Source: a virus. From it: a stretch of 39,443 bases of DNA. Numbering within the stretch: position 1 is the stretch's first letter; every line of letters begins with the position of its first letter. A program made the position numbers and the translations under genes. The stretch spans positions 1 through 39,443 of IMG/VR virus record IMGVR_UViG_3300005915_000047; one strand, written 5' to 3'. The notes beneath the pieces were generated by a model. It worked only from the letters and a program-made list of their open reading frames with translations, did not search any database and was not told where the DNA came from. Shown piece by piece: positions 15,495 to 24,574 of the stretch.

Positions 15495-18400
15495 TTAAGA
15501 ATTTAAGATTAAGAGTTCCGTTGCTGTTATTGACAAACCAATCTTCTTGCTTACAGTTCCTGCACTTGTTGAAATTGCACCACGAGTATCACTTTGATAA
15601 TAAGGGACTTCAGGAGTAAGACCAGTTAGTCCTAAATAATTAGCAGATAATTGAATTGGTACTTGGCTTCCAGCAGAAGTGGTTGTTGTACAAAAACCTA
15701 ACCATTTACCAGCAGAATTAGAAGTAATTGCAGTTGCTTTATATACTTTACCAGAAGCAAAGGTAATTGTTAGATATGGTTTATTTGTTCCTTCTTTTGT
15801 ATCAATAGAAACTGCAAAAGCTGTATTCTGTATTTCAAATCCATAATTAGTCCAAGTTCCATCAATCCAGTTTTTTACTTGAGTAGTTATATCAGCTGTT
15901 TGATAACTTACACCAGTTAAAGACCCTGATGTATAAAAAGCAGTTGAGTCCCAAGTTGGTTTAGTATTATAAGTTACTGTTCCTTCTGCCCAAGTTGATG
16001 TAATTTGTCTGAATGTCATTGTATTTGTATTACCTTGGTTATTTAGATAATAACTTAGAACAGCACTTGTAATATTATCCCCAATATTTGTAAAAGAACT
16101 TAAGTCAAATATCATTAAACCAAAACTACTATTAGTAGTATTACAAGTCATAGTTGTTGCAGAACCAAAATTACTTGTTGGGTCTCCGCTAGAAACATAG
16201 GTGTCTCCGCTAGAAATAGGAGCATAATTACCACCAATTTGTATGCTATTTCCTGCTGTTAGGTTTTCTCCTGCTGTTTGAAAAGATAATGTTTGAACAT
16301 TACCAGCAATTATAAGGTTAGATTCAGATTTATCCCACTTAGCAAATTGACCTACACTTTCAGAACCCATTACAACATCACCTACATCAGTACCACCTAC
16401 AACAGTTTTAAATACATCATTAGAAGCATTATCTATTACTTGAATACCTGTATTAGCGTCTGGGAAGATACGAACCCTAGCACCACTTGAAGCACTATCG
16501 TAAGAACCACCAAGTAAGTTAAGTTTGTTTTCATCTGGTACAGCTACCCAATCACCAACTCCAATAGTTGTATCACCTATTCCAGTAGCCCTATAAAGTT
16601 TATTATTATCATCTGTGTCTACCCACAAATCACCAGCAGAGGTAGAAGTAGGTATTCCAGTTTGGTAAAATGTTACTATCTTTCCGTCAGCTGTAGCTTG
16701 AGCTGTCCCAGCGTCACTTATAGCTGTAGCAATACCATCATCTTGTATTTCAACCCAAGCAGAACCAGACCAACGATATAACTTATTTCCATTATCTGTA
16801 TCAACCCATAAATCACCTACACCTTCGGCTGTTGGCTCTGAAGCGTCATAAAAGGTAGTTACTTTGCCATCTGCTGTCCCTTGAGCTGTAGCAGCGTCTG
16901 TGATAGCGTCAGAAGCGTCTGAGAGGGCTTGTGCTATGTCTGTATCTCTTACAAGCTCCCATTCTCCTACAGCTATAGTAGTAGCACCAATAGCACCAGC
17001 TCTGTAAAGTTTGTTTTTATCATTAGTGTCTGTCCATAAATCACCAACCGCAATAGATGTTGGTATACCATCTTGAGCAAAAGTATTTGTTTTTAAAATT
17101 GGGTCATAACCAGAAGTAAATGTAGTTGCAGCACTTATAGTTAAGTTATCAGCGTCAATAGTAATTCCTTCAGCAGAAGCATTGATTGAAGCTACAACAT
17201 TTGTATCTTGAACAGGAGTAAAGTTAAGCTCTGTAGTTGTTATAGTACCAGAAGAAATCTCAGAAGCAGTAATAGTATTAGCCGCTATCTCGTTTGCTGT
17301 TATTGTATTAGCTGTAATTTCGTTAGCAGTAATCGTATTAGCAGCGATTTCATTAGCAGTCAAAGTGTTAGCAGCTATTGAAGAGGCTGTGATAGTATTA
17401 GCTACAATATTATCTTCTGAAATTGTATTTCCTGCAATCTTTCCACTAGCACCACCAGTAATTGTAAGATTCGCAATTTGTGCAGCGGTGATTGTTAAAT
17501 TTACTATGTTTCCAGCTTGTATTGTTTGATTAGCGATATTTCCTGATTCAATAGTTCCTGAGTCAATATTACCACCTGTAATAGTGCCTGACGCTATATT
17601 ACCACTTGTAATAGTCGCTGAGTCTATTTTAGCCCCTGTAATGGTTGCGTTGGCTATCTGTATGCTTGTAATCGTAGCGTTTGCTATATTAGACGCTATT
17701 ATAGTTGCACTAGCAATCTCTGTACTTGTAATAGTAGCTGCGGTTATATTAGTAGCTGAAATAGTAGCTAGGGCAATATTTGTTCCTGTAATAGTAGCAT
17801 TCGCAATCTCAGTAGATGTTATAGTCGCAGCGGTAATTTGTGTGGCTGTAATAGTGGCGTTTTCTATACTACCACCTGCTGTTTTTAGTCCACCTGCACC
17901 GCTAAATACCTCAAAATTAGCTTCGTTAGTAGAGTTAATAGCAGTTGCAATAAGTAATTTATTACTTGAGCTGACAGGAGTTGTGTTTGTTGTAGTTGTT
18001 TGAAAAGTTGTACTAGACGAAGAACTATCCCAATAAATCCAATTCCTAGCTGACATGTTACCTGTATTTCCTGCTACTATGGAATAAGAATCATTACCTG
18101 AAATTGTAAATGTTCCTGAAGTCCAAGCTACTGTATCATCGTCTGTTGCAGAAAAAGTACCTGTAAAATTCCAACTCTTTGCAAAACCTTGTGTGTTCCC
18201 TGCTGTAATAGTAGCACTAGCGATATTTGAACCTGTTATTGTTGCACTGTCTATCTTTCCGCCAGTTATTGTGGTATTAGCAATATTTGCCGCTGTAATT
18301 GTTAAAGAAGCGATATTAGCACCAGTGATAGTTGCTGAATCAATCTGAGTCCCAGTTATAGTTGCATTAGCGATATTAGCACCAGTGATAGTTGCTGAGT

Positions 18401-20264
18401 TAATATTTCCACCCTCAATGGTAGCACTTGCTATGTTTGCTCCTGTGATAGTTGCATTTGCTATCTCTGTTGAAGTGATAGAAGCACTTTCAATAGAATC
18501 TTGTGCTGATATCATAATACCTCCAATACCACCAAATACTTGGAAAGTTGCTTCTGTTGTCCCAGGTTTTGCTACCGCTACAATAGACTTTGTGTCTCCT
18601 ACTGCTGTTGTAAAACTTGTTGTTGTTTTATAAATAGCTGTTCCATCATAATAAATATATGTAGTAGCACTAATATCCCCTGTATTTCCTGCCACCATAT
18701 TATGTGCTGAACCACCAGTGGGGTAAAAGTAACCAACACCCCAACTTACAGTGTCGGCATCTGTTGCAGAAAAAACACAAGTTTGATTCCAGTTCTTTAC
18801 TCCTACTGTTACTTTAGCACCTATTACTGTTCCATCTGTTAAATATTGTCCATCTAAATCTGAACCTGACTGTAGGCCAGATACTGTAACATTTTGAAAT
18901 TTAGCAACCCCAGTTTTTAAAATAAAAGCATTAGCATTATCATTATCATTTGTAAAATTAGTTTGAGTACAACCCCACCAAGTATTACCAATAGAATCAG
19001 CATGGAAACTATCAGCTGTAGTATCTGAATCAGGAATATGAAGTGAACCTGCTTCAACAGAACCAACAAAAGTAGCATTACCTGCTTGGTCTAAAGTAAT
19101 TTTATCAGTAGTACCTGATCTAATTCTAATACCATTTGTAGGATCAATTGTTATATTTGCAGCAGTCCCTGCAGAACTACCAACAGCAAAACCATAAATA
19201 TCAGCTACATAATCTAAATAGCCATTAAGATTTCCAAACCTTAACCTCTCAATAGAATCTGTCCATGGCTGCCCACTGTGTGTTTGAATATTATAATAAG
19301 GTGCATTTATTTGATCAGATGTCATCTCTAACCAACCATCCCCTGATTGTCCTAAATTAATCGCGGCATATCCAACCCTAAATAATAATCCAGCAGTACC
19401 AGATTTTAATTCACATTCATATTCATAGTAAGACCCTCTATCTCTTGCTGTTTTAACTTCAACATAATTTTCAGCACCAGCCTCATTAGACAATAAAATA
19501 ATATCGCCAACAGAGAATATAGATGGAAGACCACTCGGAGAATCATCAACAGAGACATCAAATAACGTAGGCGAGGCAATTGAGTAAACATTACCATGAA
19601 GTTTACCACCAGTCTTAGATATAATTTGTGTACCAGCAGTTACTGATTTTTGTAAATAACTAAATACACTTGATTGAATTTCACCTCGAACAACAACATT
19701 ACCAAATTCAGCAAAATTAGGATCTATACTAAAACCACTTCTACCAGTAGAATAATTACTTGTTCTAATTCTAGCGTTAACACCATCAATATCCACGTGA
19801 TTACTGGTGGTAACTCCAACTTGAAGATTTTTTCTCGTATAACCAGTACCAGAACTTGAAAAATAAACAGCAGCATTTTGAGACGAACTATTAAAACTAC
19901 TTTCAGTACACCCAAGCCACATATTACCAGTAGAATTTACATGAAAACTATTAGCTGTTGTGTCCTCGTCGGGAATGTGAATAGCTCCAGCAACTACAGC
20001 TCCTCTAAAAGTACCATCATTAAATTCAACAGAACCATCTCCTTTTATTTGCCAACCAGCAGATCCCGTAGCAAAATTATCAGTTTGCATGTCTTGATTT
20101 TCAAACAAAAGCCCCATGTTTGTAGCAGTAAAAGGAATAGAACTAGACCCAAAAATAGCACCTGCATTAGCATTATTTATACCTTCACTTATATTAGGTA
20201 TTAATGAATTTATCGAAAGATAATTATCAAAACCTAAGTCTGTATAAACTGTTCTTATTCCCAT
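15495..20264 (-). CDS. Giant repeat-rich tail fibre with DNRLRE-like carbohydrate-binding domain
   Basis: The 1589-aa protein has an N-terminal fold of repeated strands, then roughly residues 590-1020 made of an imperfect 10-11 residue repeat (xxxATITGANI-type, e.g. NATITGANIASATIEGG). These are compatible with a parallel beta-helix or triple-stranded fibre shaft. Residues about 1068-1240 contain three GDLWVDTDDNNKLYR-type repeats, as in tail-tip proteins. At about residues 1345-1500 is a module matching the DNRLRE/CBM96 pattern (AEGTVTYNTKPTW, VKNWIDGTWTNYGFEI and a final PYLTITF). The C-terminal 80 residues look like a knob. It probably is the host-recognition fibre; its start gives a TAAtATG junction. 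Confidence 0.75.
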   Translation of the reverse strand: MGIRTVYTDLGFDNYLSINSLIPNISEGINNANAGAIFGSSSIPFTATNMGLLFENQDMQTDNFATGSAGWQIKGDGSVEFNDGTFRGAVVAGAIHIPDEDTTANSFHVNSTGNMWLGCTESSFNSSSQNAAVYFSSSGTGYTRKNLQVGVTTSNHVDIDGVNARIRTSNYSTGRSGFSIDPNFAEFGNVVVRGEIQSSVFSYLQKSVTAGTQIISKTGGKLHGNVYSIASPTLFDVSVDDSPSGLPSIFSVGDIILLSNEAGAENYVEVKTARDRGSYYEYECELKSGTAGLLFRVGYAAINLGQSGDGWLEMTSDQINAPYYNIQTHSGQPWTDSIERLRFGNLNGYLDYVADIYGFAVGSSAGTAANITIDPTNGIRIRSGTTDKITLDQAGNATFVGSVEAGSLHIPDSDTTADSFHADSIGNTWWGCTQTNFTNDNDNANAFILKTGVAKFQNVTVSGLQSGSDLDGQYLTDGTVIGAKVTVGVKNWNQTCVFSATDADTVSWGVGYFYPTGGSAHNMVAGNTGDISATTYIYYDGTAIYKTTTSFTTAVGDTKSIVAVAKPGTTEATFQVFGGIGGIMISAQDSIESASITSTEIANATITGANIASATIEGGNINSATITGANIANATITGTQIDSATITGANIASLTITAANIANTTITGGKIDSATITGSNIASATITAGNTQGFAKSWNFTGTFSATDDDTVAWTSGTFTISGNDSYSIVAGNTGNMSARNWIYWDSSSSSTTFQTTTTNTTPVSSSNKLLIATAINSTNEANFEVFSGAGGLKTAGGSIENATITATQITAATITSTEIANATITGTNIALATISATNITAATITSTEIASATIIASNIANATITSIQIANATITGAKIDSATITSGNIASGTITGGNIDSGTIESGNIANQTIQAGNIVNLTITAAQIANLTITGGASGKIAGNTISEDNIVANTITASSIAANTLTANEIAANTITANEITANTITANEIAANTITASEISSGTITTTELNFTPVQDTNVVASINASAEGITIDADNLTISAATTFTSGYDPILKTNTFAQDGIPTSIAVGDLWTDTNDKNKLYRAGAIGATTIAVGEWELVRDTDIAQALSDASDAITDAATAQGTADGKVTTFYDASEPTAEGVGDLWVDTDNGNKLYRWSGSAWVEIQDDGIATAISDAGTAQATADGKIVTFYQTGIPTSTSAGDLWVDTDDNNKLYRATGIGDTTIGVGDWVAVPDENKLNLLGGSYDSASSGARVRIFPDANTGIQVIDNASNDVFKTVVGGTDVGDVVMGSESVGQFAKWDKSESNLIIAGNVQTLSFQTAGENLTAGNSIQIGGNYAPISSGDTYVSSGDPTSNFGSATTMTCNTTNSSFGLMIFDLSSFTNIGDNITSAVLSYYLNNQGNTNTMTFRQITSTWAEGTVTYNTKPTWDSTAFYTSGSLTGVSYQTADITTQVKNWIDGTWTNYGFEIQNTAFAVSIDTKEGTNKPYLTITFASGKVYKATAITSNSAGKWLGFCTTTTSAGSQVPIQLSANYLGLTGLTPEVPYYQSDTRGAISTSAGTVSKKIGLSITATELLILNS

Positions 20265-20265
20265 A

Positions 20266-21744
20266 TTATGTTAGTTCTTCTTTTAAGTCTGTCTCTATCA
20301 CAAAACCATCAAACTCCCAAGATTTTTGATCAGACTTTTCATAAAACTTATATCTGAATTTATTCCCGGAAGCACTAATATCAAAATCTTGTACATTTTT
20401 TTTAACGATTTGTTTACGATCTTCACTGAATACTCCTTTGTTATCTACTTCAATCGCCATTTTCATACCTTGACAATTTCTATTATGAACAGTCATGTGC
20501 GTATTTTGCTTCACAGTAGAAGCATCACCATCATCCAAAGTATTTGTTATAAAGAAACTATCTATTTCTTCTCCATCATCATCATAAATTTCATCAACGG
20601 CTGTAGCAAATTTACGAACATAACCATCATCGTCACCAAAATAGGCTCTCTTTTTACCACTAACTACAAAATTAGTGGCTGATTTAGCAATATCATAACT
20701 ACAACGAACATACCATTTTTCTCTTCTAACATCAAAACAAAGCCAAGCGTTGGTATAAGTGATACCTTCAATGGTCATAGTACCAATAAAAACACGATAT
20801 TCATGAGCATGTTGAATAGCTACTACATCTTTTAGTGAAGTCTGAGTAATAGCATTTATAAAAGGTTCAATTTTATTAGAAATCATTTGTGGTTGACCAC
20901 CAGTCCATCTCCAAATACCATCACGATTGAACCAATAAATAGTACCATAAATATTTACAATGGATCTAAATGAATCACAACCAACATCAGCTATTTGTTC
21001 TCTAGTTGATTCATCGTACTTCCACATGGAGAAATGCTTAAACACTATGAGGCGATCAGAGGCCGCTACAGCGCCTGTAATCTCATCACCGTCATCATAT
21101 CCAAATTCGATAAAATCAGTCGCTACGGTCCACGTGATGGCTCCTGCGGTAGGCTCACCACAGAAGTACGCTCTGCTCGGATACAATGTGGCAGATTCAT
21201 AGGCATGCAAGACATATAAAAGATCTCTATACCTAACAATAAATTTACCTTGTGGCATACTTGATAAATCAGTATCAGCTGCTGAAAAAGTTGCTCCTGA
21301 TACTGTGGCATTTGTTAAAAATGAACTATCAGAACTTTTATAACCAACAACAAAAGTCTTGTCCAAATAATTGACCATTGATGGTTGTGCCCCCGCCTTT
21401 GCAGCATAAGTAGTACTTATACCAGTTAAAGCAGTCCATGAAGTTACCGGAGTACCAGCATTGGGGGAAATGTATTTTAAAGTATAAGCAGTACTGGAAT
21501 CAGATCCTGCTATTAAATAATCAATCTTAGTGGAAGGTCTATGATAATAATGAAGACTATTTACATCCTTGGCATTTATAACCTGAGAACTAGAAGCCTT
21601 ATCATATCCAGGAACTTTTTTCAATGGCCCTAATTTTTCACAGTAAATATTTTTACATGCACTAAGTTCATTTTTAGGTTTCAAGAATTCACCTGCTCCT
21701 AAATTTAGAAGTCCAGAAAAATCTAGGTATTCTTTTTTTGCCAT
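20266..21744 (-). CDS. Tail nozzle/hub-like protein (P22 gp10 / T7 gp12 role)
   Basis: The 492-aa protein is almost all beta, with repeated aromatic strands such as RLIVFKHFSMWKYD and YGTIYWFNRDGIWRW, in keeping with a beta-propeller-type tail hub. It ends TAAtATG before the fibre gene. In short-tailed phages the order portal, adaptor, nozzle, fibre is standard, and the protein fits that slot in size and fold type. A distinctive motif is not visible, so the label is by position and architecture. Confidence 0.6.
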   Translation of the reverse strand: MAKKEYLDFSGLLNLGAGEFLKPKNELSACKNIYCEKLGPLKKVPGYDKASSSQVINAKDVNSLHYYHRPSTKIDYLIAGSDSSTAYTLKYISPNAGTPVTSWTALTGISTTYAAKAGAQPSMVNYLDKTFVVGYKSSDSSFLTNATVSGATFSAADTDLSSMPQGKFIVRYRDLLYVLHAYESATLYPSRAYFCGEPTAGAITWTVATDFIEFGYDDGDEITGAVAASDRLIVFKHFSMWKYDESTREQIADVGCDSFRSIVNIYGTIYWFNRDGIWRWTGGQPQMISNKIEPFINAITQTSLKDVVAIQHAHEYRVFIGTMTIEGITYTNAWLCFDVRREKWYVRCSYDIAKSATNFVVSGKKRAYFGDDDGYVRKFATAVDEIYDDDGEEIDSFFITNTLDDGDASTVKQNTHMTVHNRNCQGMKMAIEVDNKGVFSEDRKQIVKKNVQDFDISASGNKFRYKFYEKSDQKSWEFDGFVIETDLKEELT

Positions 21745-21748
21745 ATTT

Positions 21749-22927
21749 TTAAATTAAATAAGTATCATCATCATAGCCATTTGGATCATCAAATTCAATT
21801 GATTCTGCATCACCAGCTTGTGCTGGTCCAGAATATTCAATGACCTGTTGTTCAAGTTGATTAGTAAATAAAGTAAACATTTTATCTCCACGCTTATCAT
21901 TCCCACGAATAAAAGCAAATTGAGATGCACAGTAATAAATAAGTATTGTAATAAATTCTCTATTTATAACATCTGTTAAAGCATCCACAGTTGTAGGATA
22001 AGCATAATATTCATAAATTACATCCCAAGCTGCACTTGGCGTAGGATAAAGATAATATTTATTATTCTTTATTGTGTAATTAGTTGGGTTTCCCGATGAT
22101 AAAGTTGTACCAGAATAAATATAATAATCGTAAGATTTTCGTGACATCCAAGTTAATCTTTGATTGTTTACAATTAAATGTTCTAATTCAGATACCCCAC
22201 TTGGAATAGCAATATAAGCAGTACTAGCAACAGTATCTGTAGTAGTAGTATCGATTGTGTGTAAAAATTGCCATTTTCTTTTTCTTGTCATTATTTCACC
22301 TAAACCATCATTCAAGATATCCATGGCAACACTCCAACTCAATTTAGATGTTTGAGATTCATCAATCTTAGTCATGGCCTTTCTAGCGGCTGATTCGATT
22401 ACTTTTCTGACTGAAGTTCTACCATAAGTAGTAGATGTAATTTCATCAGAATAAGAAGAAAATTTATCAAGATCAGAATTATAATATGCTGTTACAAAAA
22501 TAGCATAAGTAGATCCGTCATAAGTATACTCTGTATGTTGCTGACTTGGATCAACATCAATTGTAGTAATCAATGTCTTTGTTCCATCAGAGGCAGACAA
22601 ACCATAAATTTGAATCTGATTATATTGAATATAAGTTATAGGATCAGAAGCACTATGCGAGAATAAAAATGCATCTGTTTTGAAAGCAGTGTCAGTAGTA
22701 CCAGCATCACTAGCATCTACTAATCTTAATTCTGATTTCTCTTCACCATAATCTCCGACTAAAATATAATAGTCTGCTGTACCTGATGTAAGAAATTGTT
22801 CTCCCTTTGCATCTAAAACACTTGCACTTGTACCAGCTGCGTCAATATCAGCAGTAAGGTATGTACGGTTATTGTTTTCTAGAGAAGGGTTAGCTACTCT
22901 AATTTTCGTGATATTTTGTTGTGCCAT
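21749..22927 (-). CDS. Head-tail adaptor protein (SU10/T7 gp11-like)
   Basis: The 392-aa protein has an N-terminal helical/beta domain, a helical stretch with basic RKW (ILNDGLGEIMTRKRKWQFLH), a beta segment with YIAIPSGVSELEHL, then GNPTNYTIKNNKYYLYPTP, and a strand pair leading into a helix. The pattern IPxxxxxLxxL...P.NY.I....YLYP is the adaptor signature of short-tailed phages that bridges portal and tail. It precedes the nozzle gene, separated by 4 bp. An A-rich spacer before the start shows no SD. Confidence 0.72.
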   Translation of the reverse strand: MAQQNITKIRVANPSLENNNRTYLTADIDAAGTSASVLDAKGEQFLTSGTADYYILVGDYGEEKSELRLVDASDAGTTDTAFKTDAFLFSHSASDPITYIQYNQIQIYGLSASDGTKTLITTIDVDPSQQHTEYTYDGSTYAIFVTAYYNSDLDKFSSYSDEITSTTYGRTSVRKVIESAARKAMTKIDESQTSKLSWSVAMDILNDGLGEIMTRKRKWQFLHTIDTTTTDTVASTAYIAIPSGVSELEHLIVNNQRLTWMSRKSYDYYIYSGTTLSSGNPTNYTIKNNKYYLYPTPSAAWDVIYEYYAYPTTVDALTDVINREFITILIYYCASQFAFIRGNDKRGDKMFTLFTNQLEQQVIEYSGPAQAGDAESIEFDDPNGYDDDTYLI

Positions 22928-23118
22928 ATTTTTTTATTAAATCATTCCTGCTCTTTAGTCAAAACCTACATTACTGTAGAACTAAAGAGCAGATAGATCT
23001 CCAGACTTATAGTCTGGAACTTTCACTCTATTTGTCGTACCCGTATTGTGGATATTTAGGCTTCACTAGAGGATCATCTCTATCACACCATAATGGCCAC
23101 TAGGTCGTGCAGTTGAGT
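22928..23118. other. Structured intergenic region between holin and adaptor genes
   Basis: No gene is supported in these 191 bp. Perfect inverted repeats include TGCTCTTTAGT/ACTAAAGAGCA (22949-22959/22981-22991), enclosing CTACA-ttac-TGTAG (22966-22979), then CCAGACT-tat-AGTCTGG (23001-23017) and TAGAG/CTCTA (23067-23071/23078-23082). It may be a structured RNA element, processing site or promoter region at the boundary between lysis and tail genes. I could not identify a convincing consensus promoter. Confidence 0.6.
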
Positions 23119-23301
23119 TTACGAATATTTAACACCGAACTTTACTTTCAGCAAATTGACCAAACCAACCAATACAACACCTACTGATAATTGAGCATAC
23201 TGTGGATATTCCACAATAAACTGATTTACTAAAAATGGTGCCCCAAATAAAACTAAATACTTTGCCATTTTTAATAGTGTCTTCTTGAATGAATATTTCA
23301 T
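23119..23301 (-). CDS. Holin-like protein with two TM helices, 60 aa
   Basis: ATG 23301 is chosen (4 bp after the endolysin stop, aaatATG) instead of the upstream in-frame 23334, which would overlap the endolysin. The product is basic at both ends with hydrophobic segments at about 11-29 and 35-52 separated by a short EYPQYA loop. Next to an M23 endolysin this is best read as a holin, though small two-TM proteins have other possible roles. Confidence 0.65.
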   Translation of the reverse strand: MKYSFKKTLLKMAKYLVLFGAPFLVNQFIVEYPQYAQLSVGVVLVGLVNLLKVKFGVKYS

Positions 23302-23305
23302 ATTT

Positions 23306-23974
23306 CTATAAATTAAGATTATTATATTCTTCACGAGTTATTTCTTTCCCCCTATAAAACCATTTATGGTGGTCTCCACCAAACCATCTGTGGTAAGCAA
23401 CGCTTCTGTCGTCTAAATATAACATGGGATCCAAGTCAATCCATTTTCCCCAACTTCCATTATAGAATTCTCTTACTCGTAATCCCAAGTGTAAATGTGG
23501 ACCTGTAGATTGACCGTTATTTCCACCTATGGCAATAATAGCTCCTTGTCTAACTTCTGTCCTTCGTAGAATCTTCAATATATCTCCCCACCTAAATTTC
23601 TTTAGTGACGACCAAGGAGATTCTATGTGCCAATAAATAGTTTTATATTGTAGGTTGTCTATAATAGGGGAAGTGACTGTTACTCCCCAACCTAGTCCTT
23701 TCTTGTCATCATATAAAATTGCCTTTACAGTACCTTCATGACAGGCAACTATTGGTATTCTTCCATATTCTTCTTCTATGGTTCTCGGCACTCTAGTCCA
23801 GCTGCCATATCGTATCTCGTATTTATATGGTCTTGCTGTCGCAAAATCTACTCCTAAATGCCCTTTGCTTCCGTAAAAATACTGATTTGGATGTTCTCCG
23901 AATAACTGTGTACATTCACAAGATTTCCCGTTCAAGATAAACTTCTTCAATAAAGGTATCTTCATTTTGAACAT
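23306..23974 (-). CDS. M23 peptidase endolysin, 222 aa
   Basis: The zinc-binding residues of LytM/M23 endopeptidases are all visible: H39 and D43 in GHLGVDF (HxxxD), H116 in YWH, and H160-L-H162 in GPHLHLG. The core occupies residues about 35-170; the C-terminal 50 residues are aromatic-rich (HRWFGGDHHKWFY) and may aid wall binding. No signal peptide is obvious, so export likely needs the neighbouring holin. It cleaves peptide cross-links in peptidoglycan. The start could also be the in-frame ATG at 23965. Confidence 0.88.
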   Translation of the reverse strand: MFKMKIPLLKKFILNGKSCECTQLFGEHPNQYFYGSKGHLGVDFATARPYKYEIRYGSWTRVPRTIEEEYGRIPIVACHEGTVKAILYDDKKGLGWGVTVTSPIIDNLQYKTIYWHIESPWSSLKKFRWGDILKILRRTEVRQGAIIAIGGNNGQSTGPHLHLGLRVREFYNGSWGKWIDLDPMLYLDDRSVAYHRWFGGDHHKWFYRGKEITREEYNNLNL

Positions 23975-23980
23975 ATGTTT

Positions 23981-24070
23981 TTAATTACCCCAATTAACTA
24001 CGATTGAGTAGATAAATACAAACCAGATTATCAACATTAATCCTGTAGCAAATTTTTGGTACCATCTCAT
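23981..24070 (-). CDS. 29-aa single-TM micro-protein
   Basis: The frame begins after a TAGtATG junction and ends 6 bp before the endolysin ATG. The sequence is a short basic start (MRWYQK) followed by a hydrophobic helix (LMLIIWFVFIYSIVV) and a short polar end. It is plausibly a lysis-cassette membrane peptide. Tight stop-start coupling on its 5' side and the clean TM helix argue that it is translated. Confidence 0.6.
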   Translation of the reverse strand: MRWYQKFATGLMLIIWFVFIYSIVVNWGN

Positions 24071-24071
24071 A

Positions 24072-24167
24072 CTAAGCGTATCTACTTCCTCTTGATTTAA
24101 GTTTGTTTTCCCTTTTCTTAATTATTTTTGCTTTCTTGATTTTAAGTTTTCTTTTTTTAATCTTCAT
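24072..24167 (-). CDS. 31-aa strongly basic micro-protein
   Basis: A TAAtATG junction precedes this frame and TAGtATG follows it. About half of the residues are Lys or Arg (MKIKKRKLKIKKAKIIKKRE...), with no acidic cluster. It could bind nucleic acid or membranes, or serve mainly as a coupling leader for the 29-aa TM peptide. Function unknown; existence is supported by the exact junctions on both sides. Confidence 0.5.
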   Translation of the reverse strand: MKIKKRKLKIKKAKIIKKRENKLKSRGSRYA

Positions 24168-24168
24168 A

Positions 24169-24453
24169 TTATTCAGTTATTTCTGCTCCATCTAAGATAC
24201 CACTCATATATGAAACAGAATTACTTATCTCTTGCACACTTTGTTGTGTATGTTTAACCTCTAAATAAAGCAAAGACCACATTCCTCCAACAATACCTAC
24301 CAACAACATTACAATACTCCAAAAGACAACATAAGTAACTTTTCTACCCATTTCTTTCCACAAAGATTTTACATCATCTTGCAATGTCTTATTTGCTAAA
24401 TCACGTGCTTTACAATGGTCTTCAAACCTCTTAATTGTTACAAATTCACTCAT
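24169..24453 (-). CDS. 94-aa single-TM, coiled-coil protein (XhlA-like lysis accessory)
   Basis: The N-terminal 38 residues form a charged helix (RFEDHCKARDLANKTLQDDV), residues about 39-64 are a strong TM helix (VTYVVFWSIVMLLVGIVGG...), and the remainder is polar helix. This resembles hemolysin XhlA-type lysis accessories, although in XhlA the TM is nearer the C-terminus. It stands at the 5' end of the lysis cassette and ends TAAtATG. Confidence 0.6.
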   Translation of the reverse strand: MSEFVTIKRFEDHCKARDLANKTLQDDVKSLWKEMGRKVTYVVFWSIVMLLVGIVGGMWSLLYLEVKHTQQSVQEISNSVSYMSGILDGAEITE

Positions 24454-24457
24454 AAGA

Positions 24458-24574
24458 TTATCCTATTTTAAATATTAACCAAGCACCATTATTTATATCT
24501 ATATTACTATCTGATGTTGTGTTCCTAAGTCCGAAATGTAAATGCGCACCTGCTTTTTTTATTAGATTGCTGTT
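24458..24574 (-). pseudogene. Vestigial C-terminus of an M23 endopeptidase
   Basis: An open stretch of 38 codons without a start codon lies between the appendage gene and the XhlA-like gene. It reads AGAHLHFGLRNTT in its first half and ends GAWLIFKIG. The AHLHFGLR segment is the HxH motif of M23 peptidases, and the rest matches an M23 C-terminus in style. A TAG stops the frame upstream, so it cannot be a full gene. It overlaps the last codons of the gene at 24562-25941 in another frame. This looks like a recombination scar left from a second lysin. Confidence 0.65.
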
